Assembly (NCBI GenBank): GCA_017889705.1
Contig: JAGGAB010000005.1
Coordinates: 62,001 to 126,000, forward strand
Direction of reading: 5' to 3'
Source of the DNA: Bacillota bacterium
Lineage (GTDB): Bacteria; Bacillota; Negativicutes; Sporomusales; Sporomusaceae
DNA length: 64,000 bases
Positions within the stretch are counted from its first letter, which is position 1; every line of letters begins with the position of its first letter. The position numbers were made by a program, and so were the translations under genes. The notes under the pieces were generated by a model. That model searched no databases, was not told the origin of the DNA, and saw only the letters and a list, made by a program, of their open reading frames with translations. Below are positions 44,392 to 53,142 of the stretch, piece after piece.

Positions 44392-45297
44392 ATGTCTGAA
44401 AAAAAGGGAATTTTGCTTGAAACAGGAACTAATGAGTTTGAAATAGTCGAGTTTTCTATTGGACCAGTAAGTTATGGTATCAATGTAGCAAAAGTAAGAG
44501 AAGTTATTAATCCCATGCCTGTCACTAAAATGCCTAATGTTCATACTTGGGTTGACGGCATCTTCACATTGCGCGGCAAAGTTATGCCGTTAGTTAATCT
44601 GCCCAGATGTCTGGGAGCCCAGTCTACTACCAATTCTCCGAAAGTAATTGTCAGCGAACTTAATAATTTTTATGTCGCTTTTTTGGTTGATGAAGTCTCC
44701 CGTATCCACCGTATTTCCTGGACAGCTATGGAGCCGCCTCCCAATATTGCCAACTCAGATATGGTTGTCGGCATCATAAAGATGGCAGAAAAAATGGTAG
44801 TTTTATTAGACTTTGAAAAAATCGTAGCCGATATTAATCCGGAAATGAACGAGAAGTTTAGTCAAATTTCGTCGGCCACTGGTAATATTCTGGATATCCG
44901 CAAAAACAAAACCATTCTGGTTGCCGAAGACTCCAAACTGCTGCGCGACCTGCTGCTAGGCACACTGCACACAGCCGGTTATCCTAATGTAATTCTAACC
45001 GAAAGCGGTCAGGATGCCTGGAATACTATTGAACGAATAATGAAGAGCAGCGATGGGCCGATTGAAAACAACATTCAACTGGTTATCACTGATATTGAAA
45101 TGCCTCAAATGGATGGTCACCATCTTACTAAGCGCATCAAAGAACACGAAAAACTTAAACATTTACCAGTTATTATTTTCTCCTCACTTATCAATGAAGA
45201 AATGCGCTTAAAGGGCATTTCCATCGGTGCTAACGGCCAAGTTTCCAAGCCCGAAATTGCCCAATTAATTGATCTTGTAGATAAGTTCATTCTTTAA
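44392..45297 (+). CDS. cheV: CheV-type chemotaxis coupling protein (CheW-receiver)
   Basis: 301 residues. A CheW-like domain (about 10-155, FEIVEFSIGPVSYGINVAKVREVI, ending LDFEKIVADI) couples receptors to CheA. A receiver domain (about 175-301) has acidic pocket VAEDS and phospho-acceptor VITDIEMPQMDG, and may set adaptation. Start at ATG 44392, seven bases after AAGAAGG; ATG two codons earlier is possible. The open frame upstream to 44143 looks noncoding. It lies inserted, head-on, between mnmE and jag. Confidence 0.92.
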   Translation: MSEKKGILLETGTNEFEIVEFSIGPVSYGINVAKVREVINPMPVTKMPNVHTWVDGIFTLRGKVMPLVNLPRCLGAQSTTNSPKVIVSELNNFYVAFLVDEVSRIHRISWTAMEPPPNIANSDMVVGIIKMAEKMVVLLDFEKIVADINPEMNEKFSQISSATGNILDIRKNKTILVAEDSKLLRDLLLGTLHTAGYPNVILTESGQDAWNTIERIMKSSDGPIENNIQLVITDIEMPQMDGHHLTKRIKEHEKLKHLPVIIFSSLINEEMRLKGISIGANGQVSKPEIAQLIDLVDKFIL

Positions 45298-45333
45298 AAA
45301 AAAGACTACCCTGCAGGGTAGTCTTTTTTTTGT
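45298..45333. terminator. Bidirectional terminator after cheV
   Basis: AGACTACCCTGCAGGGTAGTCT is a perfect palindrome flanked by an A run and a T run. Confidence 0.93.
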
Positions 45334-45378
45334 CTACCAGAATGTAGTTATACCAGCTGCCGTCATAAGCCAAGCCGC

Positions 45379-46146
45379 CTATTTCATTAATAAATCCCAA
45401 AACTGCTTACCAATTAACAAACTGGTAACTCCGATAAACAGCGGTCGCACATAGGCAACTCCGCTTTTTATGGCCAGCCGCGATCCGGCAAGTGCCCCGG
45501 CGATCATAGCCGCCCCCATAATAAGTCCATACTGAAAATTGACTGAATCAAGATAAATAAAGGTCAGCACAGCTCCGATATTGCTGGCAAAATTCAAGAC
45601 CTTAGCATTACCGGCCGCTATAACAAAATCAAAACCCAGCAATAAAAAAGAAAAAATAAAAAATGAACCTGCCCCAGGGCCAAAAAACCCGTCATAAAAG
45701 CCAATGCCAAAAGCAGCAATGCCAATTAAGCACCGGGTTTTGGCAGTCAAACCCACATAAGTTGACTCAGCTCCCCAATCCTTCTTAAATACAGTGTAAA
45801 TAGCGATGATTACCAGCAAAATAACCACCAGTGGTTTCAAAAATTCTGAAGGAATATGTCTTACAGTATAGGCTCCTAATACCGAGCCAATAAAAGATAA
45901 GGGAAATAAACACGCAGCCAGCTTACAATCAATTTTGCCTGAACGTAAAAAAGAAAGCGTGCTTGTTATCGAACACATAGTGCCGGCTACCTTATTTGTT
46001 CCCAATACTACATTAAGCGGTAACCCGGTAAGCATCATGGCCGGCAGAGATATCAACCCGCCCCCTCCCACTACCGAGTCAATAAAGGCCGCAACAAAAC
46101 CTGCAACAAGCAAAAAAACTATAATTTCAAAATTAATACTTTCCAC
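45379..46146 (-). CDS. TSUP family (TauE/SafE, YfcA-like) membrane permease
   Basis: 255 residues, about eight helices. The motif AAFIDSVVGGGGLISLPAMMLTGLPLNVVLGTNK at the N-terminus and GFYDGFFGPGAGSFF in the second half are the twin signatures of the sulfite/organosulfonate exporter family. Substrate unknown. The GTG at 46146 sits eight bases after AGGAG; a start three codons earlier is possible. Divergent from the zinc-ribbon gene. Confidence 0.88.
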   Translation of the reverse strand: MESINFEIIVFLLVAGFVAAFIDSVVGGGGLISLPAMMLTGLPLNVVLGTNKVAGTMCSITSTLSFLRSGKIDCKLAACLFPLSFIGSVLGAYTVRHIPSEFLKPLVVILLVIIAIYTVFKKDWGAESTYVGLTAKTRCLIGIAAFGIGFYDGFFGPGAGSFFIFSFLLLGFDFVIAAGNAKVLNFASNIGAVLTFIYLDSVNFQYGLIMGAAMIAGALAGSRLAIKSGVAYVRPLFIGVTSLLIGKQFWDLLMK

Positions 46147-46242
46147 CAAGACCACTCCTGTATGATGAGTTACACCAGCTTTTCTTTATTATTGTCAATC
46201 TTCTCCAGGCATTGTACAATAATAATGAAAGCGAGGTGCCGT

Positions 46243-46995
46243 ATGAGCAGTGAATACAACTATTACAGTATTATCTTAAAAAGTTGCTCTGAGCAGGGAA
46301 ACCTGGGTTCCAGGCTGGAAAAAACACTATTGCGCGGACGGATGGCCATAAAAATGGCGTTGGATAATATTCCGTCGATTATCATCTATAAAGGCAATGT
46401 AGACAATATTGTTTCCGTTTTTAACGCTTTTGCTGCCGAATACGCCGCCATAACCATCCTGCCTGATGGTGTTCCTCCCGCTTTGCCTATCGCCAAAAAA
46501 TACCGGGATTTCGTAAATATAGACCCAAAAATACAAACTCTGCTTGATCGTGTTCCCGAAAATCTCTGGCTGGGAGAAGCCATCCACCGCATTATTCCTG
46601 CCAGTTTTCTCGACGAAACCGGCGCCCTGATAATTACAAGTCACGCTGTCTATTTTATTGACAATCCTGCCGGCAATACCGAGTGCCGGTGGCTAATCAT
46701 ACCTTACAGCCAAATCCACGCTGACGTAGAAATAGACGAACAGCATTCTTATTTATCCATCCATTATCAAGACAAACTAGGTCAGCAAAACGATAGCTTT
46801 ACCCTGCCGCCAGCATCTCTTACTGCTGCCCGGCAAGCAATCGAACAAGCCAAAGAAGCCAAACGGTATACCATAAAGCTCAAAGCTTTTTGCCCTGGCT
46901 GTGATTACACTTCAGAAACGCAGCTTACACATGCGTCTGATGAAGCTCAATGCCCAAGCTGCGGTCAGCTTCTAAAACACACAATACTTTCATAA
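46243..46995 (+). CDS. Uncharacterised protein with C-terminal zinc ribbon
   Basis: I do not recognise this gene. 250 residues from the ATG at 46243, which follows GAGGTG at four bases. The N-terminus (SIILKSCSEQGNLGSRLEKTLL, then SIIIYKGNVDNIVSVFNAF) alternates strands and helices, vaguely like ribosomal L7/L12-type C-terminal folds. The middle part (LWLGEAIHRIIPASFLDETGALIITSHAVYFIDN) resembles a small PH-like or bacterial PH domain. The end has two CPxC knuckles, CPGCDYTSET and CPSCGQLL. No partner is evident; it stands alone and head-on to the fork. Confidence 0.75.
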   Translation: MSSEYNYYSIILKSCSEQGNLGSRLEKTLLRGRMAIKMALDNIPSIIIYKGNVDNIVSVFNAFAAEYAAITILPDGVPPALPIAKKYRDFVNIDPKIQTLLDRVPENLWLGEAIHRIIPASFLDETGALIITSHAVYFIDNPAGNTECRWLIIPYSQIHADVEIDEQHSYLSIHYQDKLGQQNDSFTLPPASLTAARQAIEQAKEAKRYTIKLKAFCPGCDYTSETQLTHASDEAQCPSCGQLLKHTILS

Positions 46996-47002
46996 ACAAT
47001 AG

Positions 47003-47027
47003 AAAGCCGGGGGAATATCCCCCGGTA
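47003..47027 (-). terminator. Terminator of the rpmH-jag block
   Basis: CCGGGGGATATTCCCCCGG is a perfect stem followed by CTTTCT on the minus strand, just past the jag stop. Confidence 0.8.
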
Positions 47028-47029
47028 TC

Positions 47030-47674
47030 TTATTTACTGTTATTCTTTAAGGCAATTACCACTTTGCGATAAGGCTCATCACCTTCACTATAGGTAACAA
47101 CTCGATAATCATTTTGTAAGGCCATGTGGATAATCTTGCGCTCTTGCGGGCTCATAGGCTCAAGTACAACCTTTTCACCACGGCGTTTCACCTTATCAGC
47201 CAGGCGCATTGCCAATCTTGATAAGGTCTCTGCCCGTCTTTTGCGATAATCCTCAACATCAAGCACAATACGGCTACGCTCAGCAGTGTCACGATTGGCT
47301 GCCAAGTTTGTCAGATACTGAAGCGCATCTAAGGTCTGGCCATGTTTGCCAATTAATACGCCCAAATCATCGCCGCGAAGATTAATAACCACATGATCGT
47401 CATGAGTCATCTTTTCTATAGCAACAGTAATATTCATAGCTTCAAATACTTTTGTTAAAAATGCTATTGCTTCCTCAACCGGATCAATAGCATTAACAGT
47501 GACTTTCACTCTGGCAAGCTTAGAACCAATAAACCCAAACAATCCCTTACTAGGAACTTCCAATACCTCATAATCAATACGATCCCGGGTTACGTCAAGT
47601 TCAGCTAGAGCCAGTTCAATTGCTTCATCAATGGTTTTTCCTGTTGTTTCTACAGTGTTAAGCTTACCACTCAT
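47030..47674 (-). CDS. jag: RNA-binding protein Jag (KhpB)
   Basis: 214 residues: Jag_N domain (TVETTGKTIDEAIELALAELDVTRDRIDYEVLEVPSKGLFGFIGSK), a KH domain (about 75-150, NLRGDDLGVLIGKHGQTLDALQYL) and an R3H domain (about 150-210, RRGEKVVLEPMSPQERKIIHMAL). KhpB-type proteins bind RNA and influence cell elongation and division. Two bases separate it from yidC, the normal arrangement. Confidence 0.96.
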   Translation of the reverse strand: MSGKLNTVETTGKTIDEAIELALAELDVTRDRIDYEVLEVPSKGLFGFIGSKLARVKVTVNAIDPVEEAIAFLTKVFEAMNITVAIEKMTHDDHVVINLRGDDLGVLIGKHGQTLDALQYLTNLAANRDTAERSRIVLDVEDYRKRRAETLSRLAMRLADKVKRRGEKVVLEPMSPQERKIIHMALQNDYRVVTYSEGDEPYRKVVIALKNNSK

Positions 47675-47676
47675 TA

Positions 47677-48327
47677 TTAACGAGCCTCCTCACCAGCAAC
47701 CGACGGTTTATTGCGATACATGAACCATTGTTGAAAGATCTGGAACAGATTGCTCACTACCCAGTAAAGCACTAAGCCGCCAGGGAAAGTTAAGCTAATG
47801 TATCCAATAAACAACGGCATAAATATCATCATCATTTTTGCTTGTTGAGTCATTTCCGAAGTTGTTTGCTTTTGTTGAATATAGGTTGTTACAGCAGATA
47901 AAATTGGCAATATGTATGTACCATCAGGCTGCGCCAAATCTGTCATCCACAAGAAACTTGGCGGTTGCTGTAAATAATTATAATCACGAATAGCAAAGAA
48001 AATTGCAATCAAGAACGGCATTTGCACAATTAAGGGCAAGCATCCGGCCAGCGGATTAACGCCTGCTTCCTTATAAAGTGTTGCTAATTCTTTATTTAAT
48101 TTTTCAGGGTTGCCTTTATACTTTTCCTGTATTTGCTTCATCTTGGGTTGAATATCTTGCATGGCTTTCATTGACTTTACCTGTTTAACAGTTAACGGAT
48201 ACAGTATTGCTTTAATCGCAATAGTGAGCAAAATTATCGCAATTCCATAATTCGCAAACCCCATACTCACTGTTAAATCATAAAAGAAAGTCAAAACACT
48301 CTGCATTATGTTACTTAAAAAATCCAA
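47677..48327 (-). CDS. yidC: Membrane protein insertase YidC (SpoIIIJ type)
   Basis: 216 residues with about five membrane helices. GIAIILLTIAIKAILYPLTVKQ and the cytoplasmic hairpin MKAMQDIQPKMKQIQEKYKG are typical; PLIVQMPFLIAIFFAIRDY follows. It inserts proteins such as ATP synthase subunit c into the membrane. No lipobox is seen, unlike Bacillus SpoIIIJ. A TTG start at 48327 is chosen because AGGAGG lies eight bases upstream; the frame opens six codons earlier without a site. Confidence 0.95.
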   Translation of the reverse strand: MDFLSNIMQSVLTFFYDLTVSMGFANYGIAIILLTIAIKAILYPLTVKQVKSMKAMQDIQPKMKQIQEKYKGNPEKLNKELATLYKEAGVNPLAGCLPLIVQMPFLIAIFFAIRDYNYLQQPPSFLWMTDLAQPDGTYILPILSAVTTYIQQKQTTSEMTQQAKMMMIFMPLFIGYISLTFPGGLVLYWVVSNLFQIFQQWFMYRNKPSVAGEEAR

Positions 48328-48361
48328 AAAAGTTCCCTCCTGCAAATGGTTGGTTTATATT

Positions 48362-48580
48362 TTAAACAGGATCATATCCTCCGGGATGGAATGGGTGACA
48401 GCGTAAAATACGCTTAACAGCCATTACCCCACCACGACAAACCCCATACTTTTCAATAGCCATAAGCGCATACTCCGAACAAGTAGGCACAAACCGGCAG
48501 CTAGGCGGTTTCAAGGGTGAAATAAACAAACGATAAAATTTAATACTACCTATAATAAGTAGCGAAATTATTTTTTTCAT
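48362..48580 (-). CDS. yidD: Membrane protein insertion efficiency factor YidD
   Basis: 72 residues with the family core [32 protein letters not shown] and end [11 protein letters not shown]. It helps YidC-dependent insertion and sits at the membrane through an amphipathic N-terminus. The ATG at 48580 (MKKIIS) follows the rnpA stop by two bases, so the longer frame, which overlaps rnpA, is rejected. Confidence 0.94.
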   Translation of the reverse strand: MKKIISLLIIGSIKFYRLFISPLKPPSCRFVPTCSEYALMAIEKYGVCRGGVMAVKRILRCHPFHPGGYDPV

Positions 48581-48582
48581 AA

Positions 48583-48951
48583 CTATTTTACCAAAATTTT
48601 GGCCTTGGCACAAATATCCAAAAACGCTTTTATTGCTTTGTCTACCCCTGCATCTAGCAATGGCTGGCGGGCAACCAGCACTAAATCAACACCTGTTATT
48701 ATTTTTTCCTGATGATGCCGGTAAGCTTCTCTTAATAACCGTTTTAAACGATTGCGCATTACCGCTGACCCTAAGCGTTTGCCTGCAGCAAAACCGACAC
48801 GACGCTTAACAGACTGATTAGGCAAGACATATACTACCAAATTTTTATTGGCATATGACTTGCCTGATTTATAAACAGCCTGAAAATTTTTATTTTGACA
48901 AAGCTTGCCCTTTTTGGGTAGAGTAAACCTTTTGACCATGTTGTTAATCAT
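48583..48951 (-). CDS. rnpA: Ribonuclease P protein component
   Basis: About 122 residues. [32 protein letters not shown] and the RNR box [14 protein letters not shown] identify RnpA, the protein subunit of RNase P that matures tRNA 5' ends. The ATG at 48951 has AAGAAG four bases before it; the next ATG (48939) is another option. Longer frames upstream are not supported. It follows rpmH as in most bacteria. Confidence 0.94.
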   Translation of the reverse strand: MINNMVKRFTLPKKGKLCQNKNFQAVYKSGKSYANKNLVVYVLPNQSVKRRVGFAAGKRLGSAVMRNRLKRLLREAYRHHQEKIITGVDLVLVARQPLLDAGVDKAIKAFLDICAKAKILVK

Positions 48952-49053
48952 CCGGCTTCTTAAGTTTTTAACTACTCTAATTAATATAAGGAAAACATGA
49001 CAACAGTCATACTTTCTACTGGGATGGAAAAAATAGGCCACGAAAGCGGCCTA

Positions 49054-49188
49054 CTATGCTGATAATTTTTTTCTGCCTCTAGCGCGTCTTCTCTTAAGAA
49101 CAAGACGACCACCGATTGATGACATACGCTCGCGGAAACCATGGGTTCTTTTCTTCCACAAGGTATTTGGTTGATAGGTACGTTTCAT
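49054..49188 (-). CDS. rpmH: 50S ribosomal protein L34
   Basis: 44 residues, translated directly from the sequence: [20 protein letters not shown], then a highly basic tail ending GRKKLSA. Full length for L34. GAGGTGTAAT precedes the ATG at 49188. It is the first gene leftward from oriC, and its promoter must lie inside the origin region. Confidence 0.98.
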   Translation of the reverse strand: MKRTYQPNTLWKKRTHGFRERMSSIGGRLVLKRRRARGRKKLSA

Positions 49189-49299
49189 TAATTACACCTC
49201 CTCTATATAAAAGGGAAAAACTTTGAAATCTACAAAATTTCACTAGTATAGATTATAGACTAGCAAAAGGGCTCGTGTCAAGAATATCTGGCTGTAATA

Positions 49300-49610
49300 A
49301 ATAAGTATATCTGTGGATAAATCGCTGTATTTTTGTTTTTAGTTAAAATATCTTGTTGATAACTGTCACATGATTTGTTAATATAATTATATTGAGTTAT
49401 TAACATGTGGCTAAATAACCGTGTATAACATCCTAATTTTAATACTTATCCCCAATTTTTCACACTTATACACAGACTTATCCACAATGGTTATCATTTT
49501 GACAATACAGGCTTGCAGGATATTATGTTCTGCTGTTGTATTTTTTTTTCGCCTGAAATAGTATTCATACAAAAGATATTAACATTTGTTGATATCTTTG
49601 TGGATAACTT
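49300..49610. other. oriC: oriC, upstream part (DnaA-box cluster)
   Basis: AT-rich region between rpmH and dnaA. Perfect DnaA boxes (TTATCCACA or complement) lie at 49312-49320, 49478-49486 and 49599-49607. Near matches are TGTTGATAA at 49354, TTATCCCCA at 49446 and TTATACACA at 49466. Orientation is mixed. The region also carries the divergent rpmH and dnaA promoters. Confidence 0.93.
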
Positions 49611-49667
49611 ATGTTAATTACCATTACATCATGTGGAAAAATCATGATAGGAAGGACGGAACAATAC

Positions 49668-51284
49668 ATGAGCGCTGATACCGCTTATATGGCTAGTATT
49701 TGGCAACATGCCCTGGTACATATGAAAAAAGCTTTCATTAAACCGCTTTTTGAAACATGGATCAAGTCAACTATGCCATTATCTATTACCGATAATGTTA
49801 TTGAAATCGGAACCCCTAAACAATTTGTCAAAGAATGGCTGGAGAGCCGCTATGTACCTGTTATTAAAGATGCCTTAAAAGCTGCTTCAAACCGAGATTT
49901 TGAAGTTGTCTTTATAAATATGGACATGGATATTGACATTGAATTAGCAAATGTCGAAGAATCGGCCTTACTTGACATTGAATTAGCAGCTAAACAGACC
50001 GCTCCTGCCCCCCTGCCTGACCTAACAATCCAACAGCCGCGTATCCAGGCAGAAGTATCAGCTACTCTAGAAAAAACAACTGCTGATACCGAGAATTTGA
50101 ATAATGATTTTTTAAAATATCTTGATGATATCGGTGACATTCCTGAGGCTGCAGCAACAGTTTCATCAGGTACATCATCCCTAGATACTGTTATTGTTGA
50201 AAAACCTGCTGCACCCAAAGAAAAACGCGCCAATTCTTCTAATATCGTCTTGCCGCCGGAAGAATTTAATTTGAATCCCAAATATGTTTTCTCTACCTTT
50301 GTTATCGGTAATTCTAACCGTTTAGCGCATGCGGCCTCACTGGCCGTATCGGAAGCACCGGCACAGGTATATAATCCATTTTTTATTTATGGCGGTGTTG
50401 GTCTTGGGAAAACTCACCTTATGCATGCCATCGGCCATCGTATTAAAGAAAATAACCCAAATATAAAAGTTGTTTATATTTCTAGTGAAAAATTCACCAA
50501 CGAACTTATTAACTCTATTATTAGCGGTAACCCTGAAAGTTTCCGTCAACGTTACCGTAATATTGATGTTTTGTTAGTTGACGATATCCAGTTCCTTTCT
50601 AAAAAAGAACACACCCAAGAAGAATTTTTCCATACTTTTAATACTTTACATGATGCCAATAAACAGATTATTATCTCCAGTGATCGTCCGCCACGGGAAA
50701 TCCAGACACTGGAAGATAGGCTGCGTTCGCGGTTTGAATGGGGACTTATTACTGATATTCAACCGCCTGATTTAGAAACACGCATAGCGGTCTTACGGAA
50801 AAAAGCCATGATAGAAAGCCTCAATGTTCCCAATGAAGTAATTGTGTATATTGCCAGCAGAATTGAAAACAACATCCGCGAATTAGAAGGAGCATTAATT
50901 CGTGTAGTTGCCTATGCTTCGCTTAATAATCAGCCTATCGACATAGATTTGGCGACTGAAGCACTGAAAGACATCTTCCCTAACGGGCGTCCCAAGCAAA
51001 TTACCACAGACCTTATAAAAGATATTGTTGCCGCTCATTTTAAATTAAAATTAGAAGATCTTTCGGCTAAAAAACGTACCCGTAATGTTGCTTTCCCCCG
51101 ACAAATTGCTATGTATTTATGCCGGGAGCTAACCGAAACGTCTTTACCTAAAATAGGTGAAATTTTCGGCGGCCGTGATCATACTACGGTAATCCATGCT
51201 CATGACAAGATACACAAGGAACGTAATTCAGATGCCAAATTAAATAATACTGTCAAAGAACTGATTAAACGTATTGAGTCATAA
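49668..51284 (+). CDS. dnaA: Chromosomal replication initiator DnaA
   Basis: 538 residues. Domain I (about 1-85) ends in [13 protein letters not shown] long, poorly conserved linker follows (about 90-200, acidic and proline-rich, longer than in Bacillus). Domain III AAA+ (about 200-415) has Walker [17 protein letters not shown] and Walker [12 protein letters not shown]. Domain IV ends with the DnaA-box reading helix [15 protein letters not shown]. It opens oriC. ATG at 49668 with GGAAGGACGG upstream; a start nineteen codons earlier is unlikely. DnaA boxes flank it on both sides, so it is probably autoregulated. Confidence 0.97.
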   Translation: MSADTAYMASIWQHALVHMKKAFIKPLFETWIKSTMPLSITDNVIEIGTPKQFVKEWLESRYVPVIKDALKAASNRDFEVVFINMDMDIDIELANVEESALLDIELAAKQTAPAPLPDLTIQQPRIQAEVSATLEKTTADTENLNNDFLKYLDDIGDIPEAAATVSSGTSSLDTVIVEKPAAPKEKRANSSNIVLPPEEFNLNPKYVFSTFVIGNSNRLAHAASLAVSEAPAQVYNPFFIYGGVGLGKTHLMHAIGHRIKENNPNIKVVYISSEKFTNELINSIISGNPESFRQRYRNIDVLLVDDIQFLSKKEHTQEEFFHTFNTLHDANKQIIISSDRPPREIQTLEDRLRSRFEWGLITDIQPPDLETRIAVLRKKAMIESLNVPNEVIVYIASRIENNIRELEGALIRVVAYASLNNQPIDIDLATEALKDIFPNGRPKQITTDLIKDIVAAHFKLKLEDLSAKKRTRNVAFPRQIAMYLCRELTETSLPKIGEIFGGRDHTTVIHAHDKIHKERNSDAKLNNTVKELIKRIES

Positions 51285-51319
51285 GTGTATAACTCTGTTT
51301 ATAACTACGGTATTACTAT

Positions 51320-51530
51320 GTACACAAAATGTTGATAACTTTAATCACGGTTTTTTGTGTGAATATGTGGATAACTACTATATTACTTATCGACATATTA
51401 CTAACATGCTTTTTCTATGAATTGTAAGTCTTCGACATATTTATCAACATATCAACAGCCCCTACTACTATTACGGCTATTTTATTACTATATGTTTTAA
51501 ATAATAATAATATTCACGTCGTTTCTCCAA
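51320..51530. other. oriC: oriC, downstream part with probable unwinding element
   Basis: DnaA boxes TGTTGATAA (51330), TGTGGATAA (51366, perfect), TTATCGACA (51387) and TTATCAACA (51441) are followed by GCCC and then CTACTACTATTA (51462-51473). The complement of that last block is a run of GAT/AAT triplets, matching the DnaA-trio pattern. Very AT-rich DNA to 51530 fits the duplex unwinding element, as in the dnaA-dnaN interval of Bacillus. Confidence 0.85.
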
Positions 51531-51566
51531 AATTTCTAACGCCATACTTATAAGGGAGGTCCCTAT

Positions 51567-52691
51567 ATGAAAATAAGCTGTGCCAAAGATAAACTACAAC
51601 ACGCCGTCCAAATCGTCCAAAAAGCAGTGTCCTCTAAAGCAACTCTGCCAATCTTATCGGGAATATTCTTATCTGCTGAAAATAATAAACTGCAGCTGCA
51701 AGCCACCGACTACGAAATTGGCATCAGCTGCACACTAGATGCTCAAATTGATATTCCAGGAAAAATTGTTGTATCTGGTCGATATTTTCAGGAACTAGTA
51801 AAACGCTTGCCTGGCGAAATTGTTGAAATAGCTGCCTCTGACGAAGACCATACTATAAAAATTACAGCAGGCTCATCGCAATTTAATTTATTGAGCCTAC
51901 CTGCTATAGAATTCCCGGTACTAAAACCATTATTTGATAAACCTAATATTACAAATTCATTTATGATTAAAGATAATATTTTAAAGGATCTTATCAAAAA
52001 GACTACATTTGCCTGCTCAGCCGAAGAAAGCCGGCCTATATTCACCGGCGCTTTATTAGAACTCACTGAAGAAGATGTCCGCATGGTAGCAACCAATACG
52101 CATCGTCTGGCATTCAAAAAAAGTACAACAGAAAACATGAATGGCGGCAATTTAAAAATTATTATACCCTCTAAAATATTAAATGAATTATCCCGTCTAT
52201 TAACCTCTGAACTGCCTATAAATGTTTCTATTTGCTGGGAAAAGAGTAAAGTAGCCTTTAGCTTTGAAGATGTTTATCTGGAATCTCGCTTGATCGAAGG
52301 ACAATATCCTGACTATAACAGAGTAATACCACCAAAATTTGATACTAAGGCAACACTAAACACCGCCTTATTTATGGATGCAGTTGAACGTGTTTCGCTT
52401 ATGGCCAAAGATGGTGAATATAATGTAATTAAATTCCAATTCACTAATACTGAAGTAATTATTACCTCTAATAATCCTGATATTGGTAAAGCCTATGAAA
52501 CTATTCCTTCACAGATGGATGGCACAGAAATAATAATTGCATTTAATGCCAAATATGTAACTGATATTTTAAAGAATATCGGCTCTACCGAACTTTATTT
52601 TTCGCTAAATACACCGCTGAGTCCAGCCAGTGTAACTCCAACTAATGACGAAAGCTATACCTATATCATAACTCCAGTTCGTACCAGCTAA
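51567..52691 (+). CDS. dnaN: DNA polymerase III beta subunit (sliding clamp)
   Basis: 374 residues, three repeated clamp domains; opening MKISCAKDKLQHAVQIVQKAVSSKATLPILSGIFL and the C-terminal SPASVTPTNDESYTYIITPVR are typical. It forms the ring that tethers polymerase to DNA. Strong AAGGGAGG before ATG. It is followed by a family 2 repeat and a terminator rather than running straight into yaaA. Confidence 0.98.
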   Translation: MKISCAKDKLQHAVQIVQKAVSSKATLPILSGIFLSAENNKLQLQATDYEIGISCTLDAQIDIPGKIVVSGRYFQELVKRLPGEIVEIAASDEDHTIKITAGSSQFNLLSLPAIEFPVLKPLFDKPNITNSFMIKDNILKDLIKKTTFACSAEESRPIFTGALLELTEEDVRMVATNTHRLAFKKSTTENMNGGNLKIIIPSKILNELSRLLTSELPINVSICWEKSKVAFSFEDVYLESRLIEGQYPDYNRVIPPKFDTKATLNTALFMDAVERVSLMAKDGEYNVIKFQFTNTEVIITSNNPDIGKAYETIPSQMDGTEIIIAFNAKYVTDILKNIGSTELYFSLNTPLSPASVTPTNDESYTYIITPVRTS

Positions 52692-52704
52692 CGAATAGTT
52701 GAAA

Positions 52705-52847
52705 TAGTCATCGGATAAATGGAGACTTAATTCAGACAGCGTTTTATCGCTGACTGAATTTTAGTCGCAATTATCCAGGGACTTAGTCGCTCTTTTATCT
52801 CCGCTTACAAAAGCGGGAGTATTAGAGCGAATTAGTCATCGGATAAA
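52705..52847 (-). repeat. Structured dispersed repeat, family 2, copy 4 (complete)
   Basis: Bounded by direct repeats TAGTCATCGGATAAA at 52705-52719 and 52833-52847. Inside, read on the minus strand: hairpin 1 (TCGCTCT/AGAGCGA enclosing a CTCCCGC stem), spacer CCCTGGATAATT, hairpin 2 (AATTCAGTCAGCG/CGCTGTCTGAATT), then AAGTCTCCATTTAT. It lies just after the dnaN stop. Confidence 0.85.
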
Positions 52848-52900
52848 GAGTAAGATTGTATCATACACTAGGTGACAATCTTACTCTTTATTTAATTTTG
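52847..52900 (+). terminator. Terminator downstream of dnaN
   Basis: AGAGTAAGATTGT (52847-52859) pairs with ACAATCTTACTCT (52875-52887), followed by TTATTTAATTTT. It adjoins the family 2 repeat. Confidence 0.85.
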
Positions 52901-52920
52901 GCGGAAATGGAGGAAAAACC

Positions 52921-53142
52921 ATGCAAGAAATGGAAATATATACTGCGGAGATTAATATGGATCAGTTGCTGAAATGGGCAGGAATTATTGATACCGGTGC
53001 ACAAATTAAGCCTTTATTGGATGATAATCTGATAAAGTTAAATGGTACTATTGTTACTCAGCGTCGTAAAAAAGTAGTTGCCGGTGATATTGTTGATATT
53101 GAAGGAATTGGCTGCTGGAGAATTGTTATGGGTGAGTCATGA
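52921..53142 (+). CDS. yaaA: S4-domain RNA-binding protein YaaA
   Basis: 73 residues, a single S4 fold: INMDQLLKWAGIIDTGAQIKPLLDDNLIKLNGTIVTQRRKKVVAGDIVDI. The gene between dnaN and recF in Bacillota; linked to ribosome assembly in Bacillus, otherwise poorly known. GGAGG is seven bases before ATG. Its stop overlaps the recF ATG by four bases, so the pair is coupled. Confidence 0.92.
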   Translation: MQEMEIYTAEINMDQLLKWAGIIDTGAQIKPLLDDNLIKLNGTIVTQRRKKVVAGDIVDIEGIGCWRIVMGES

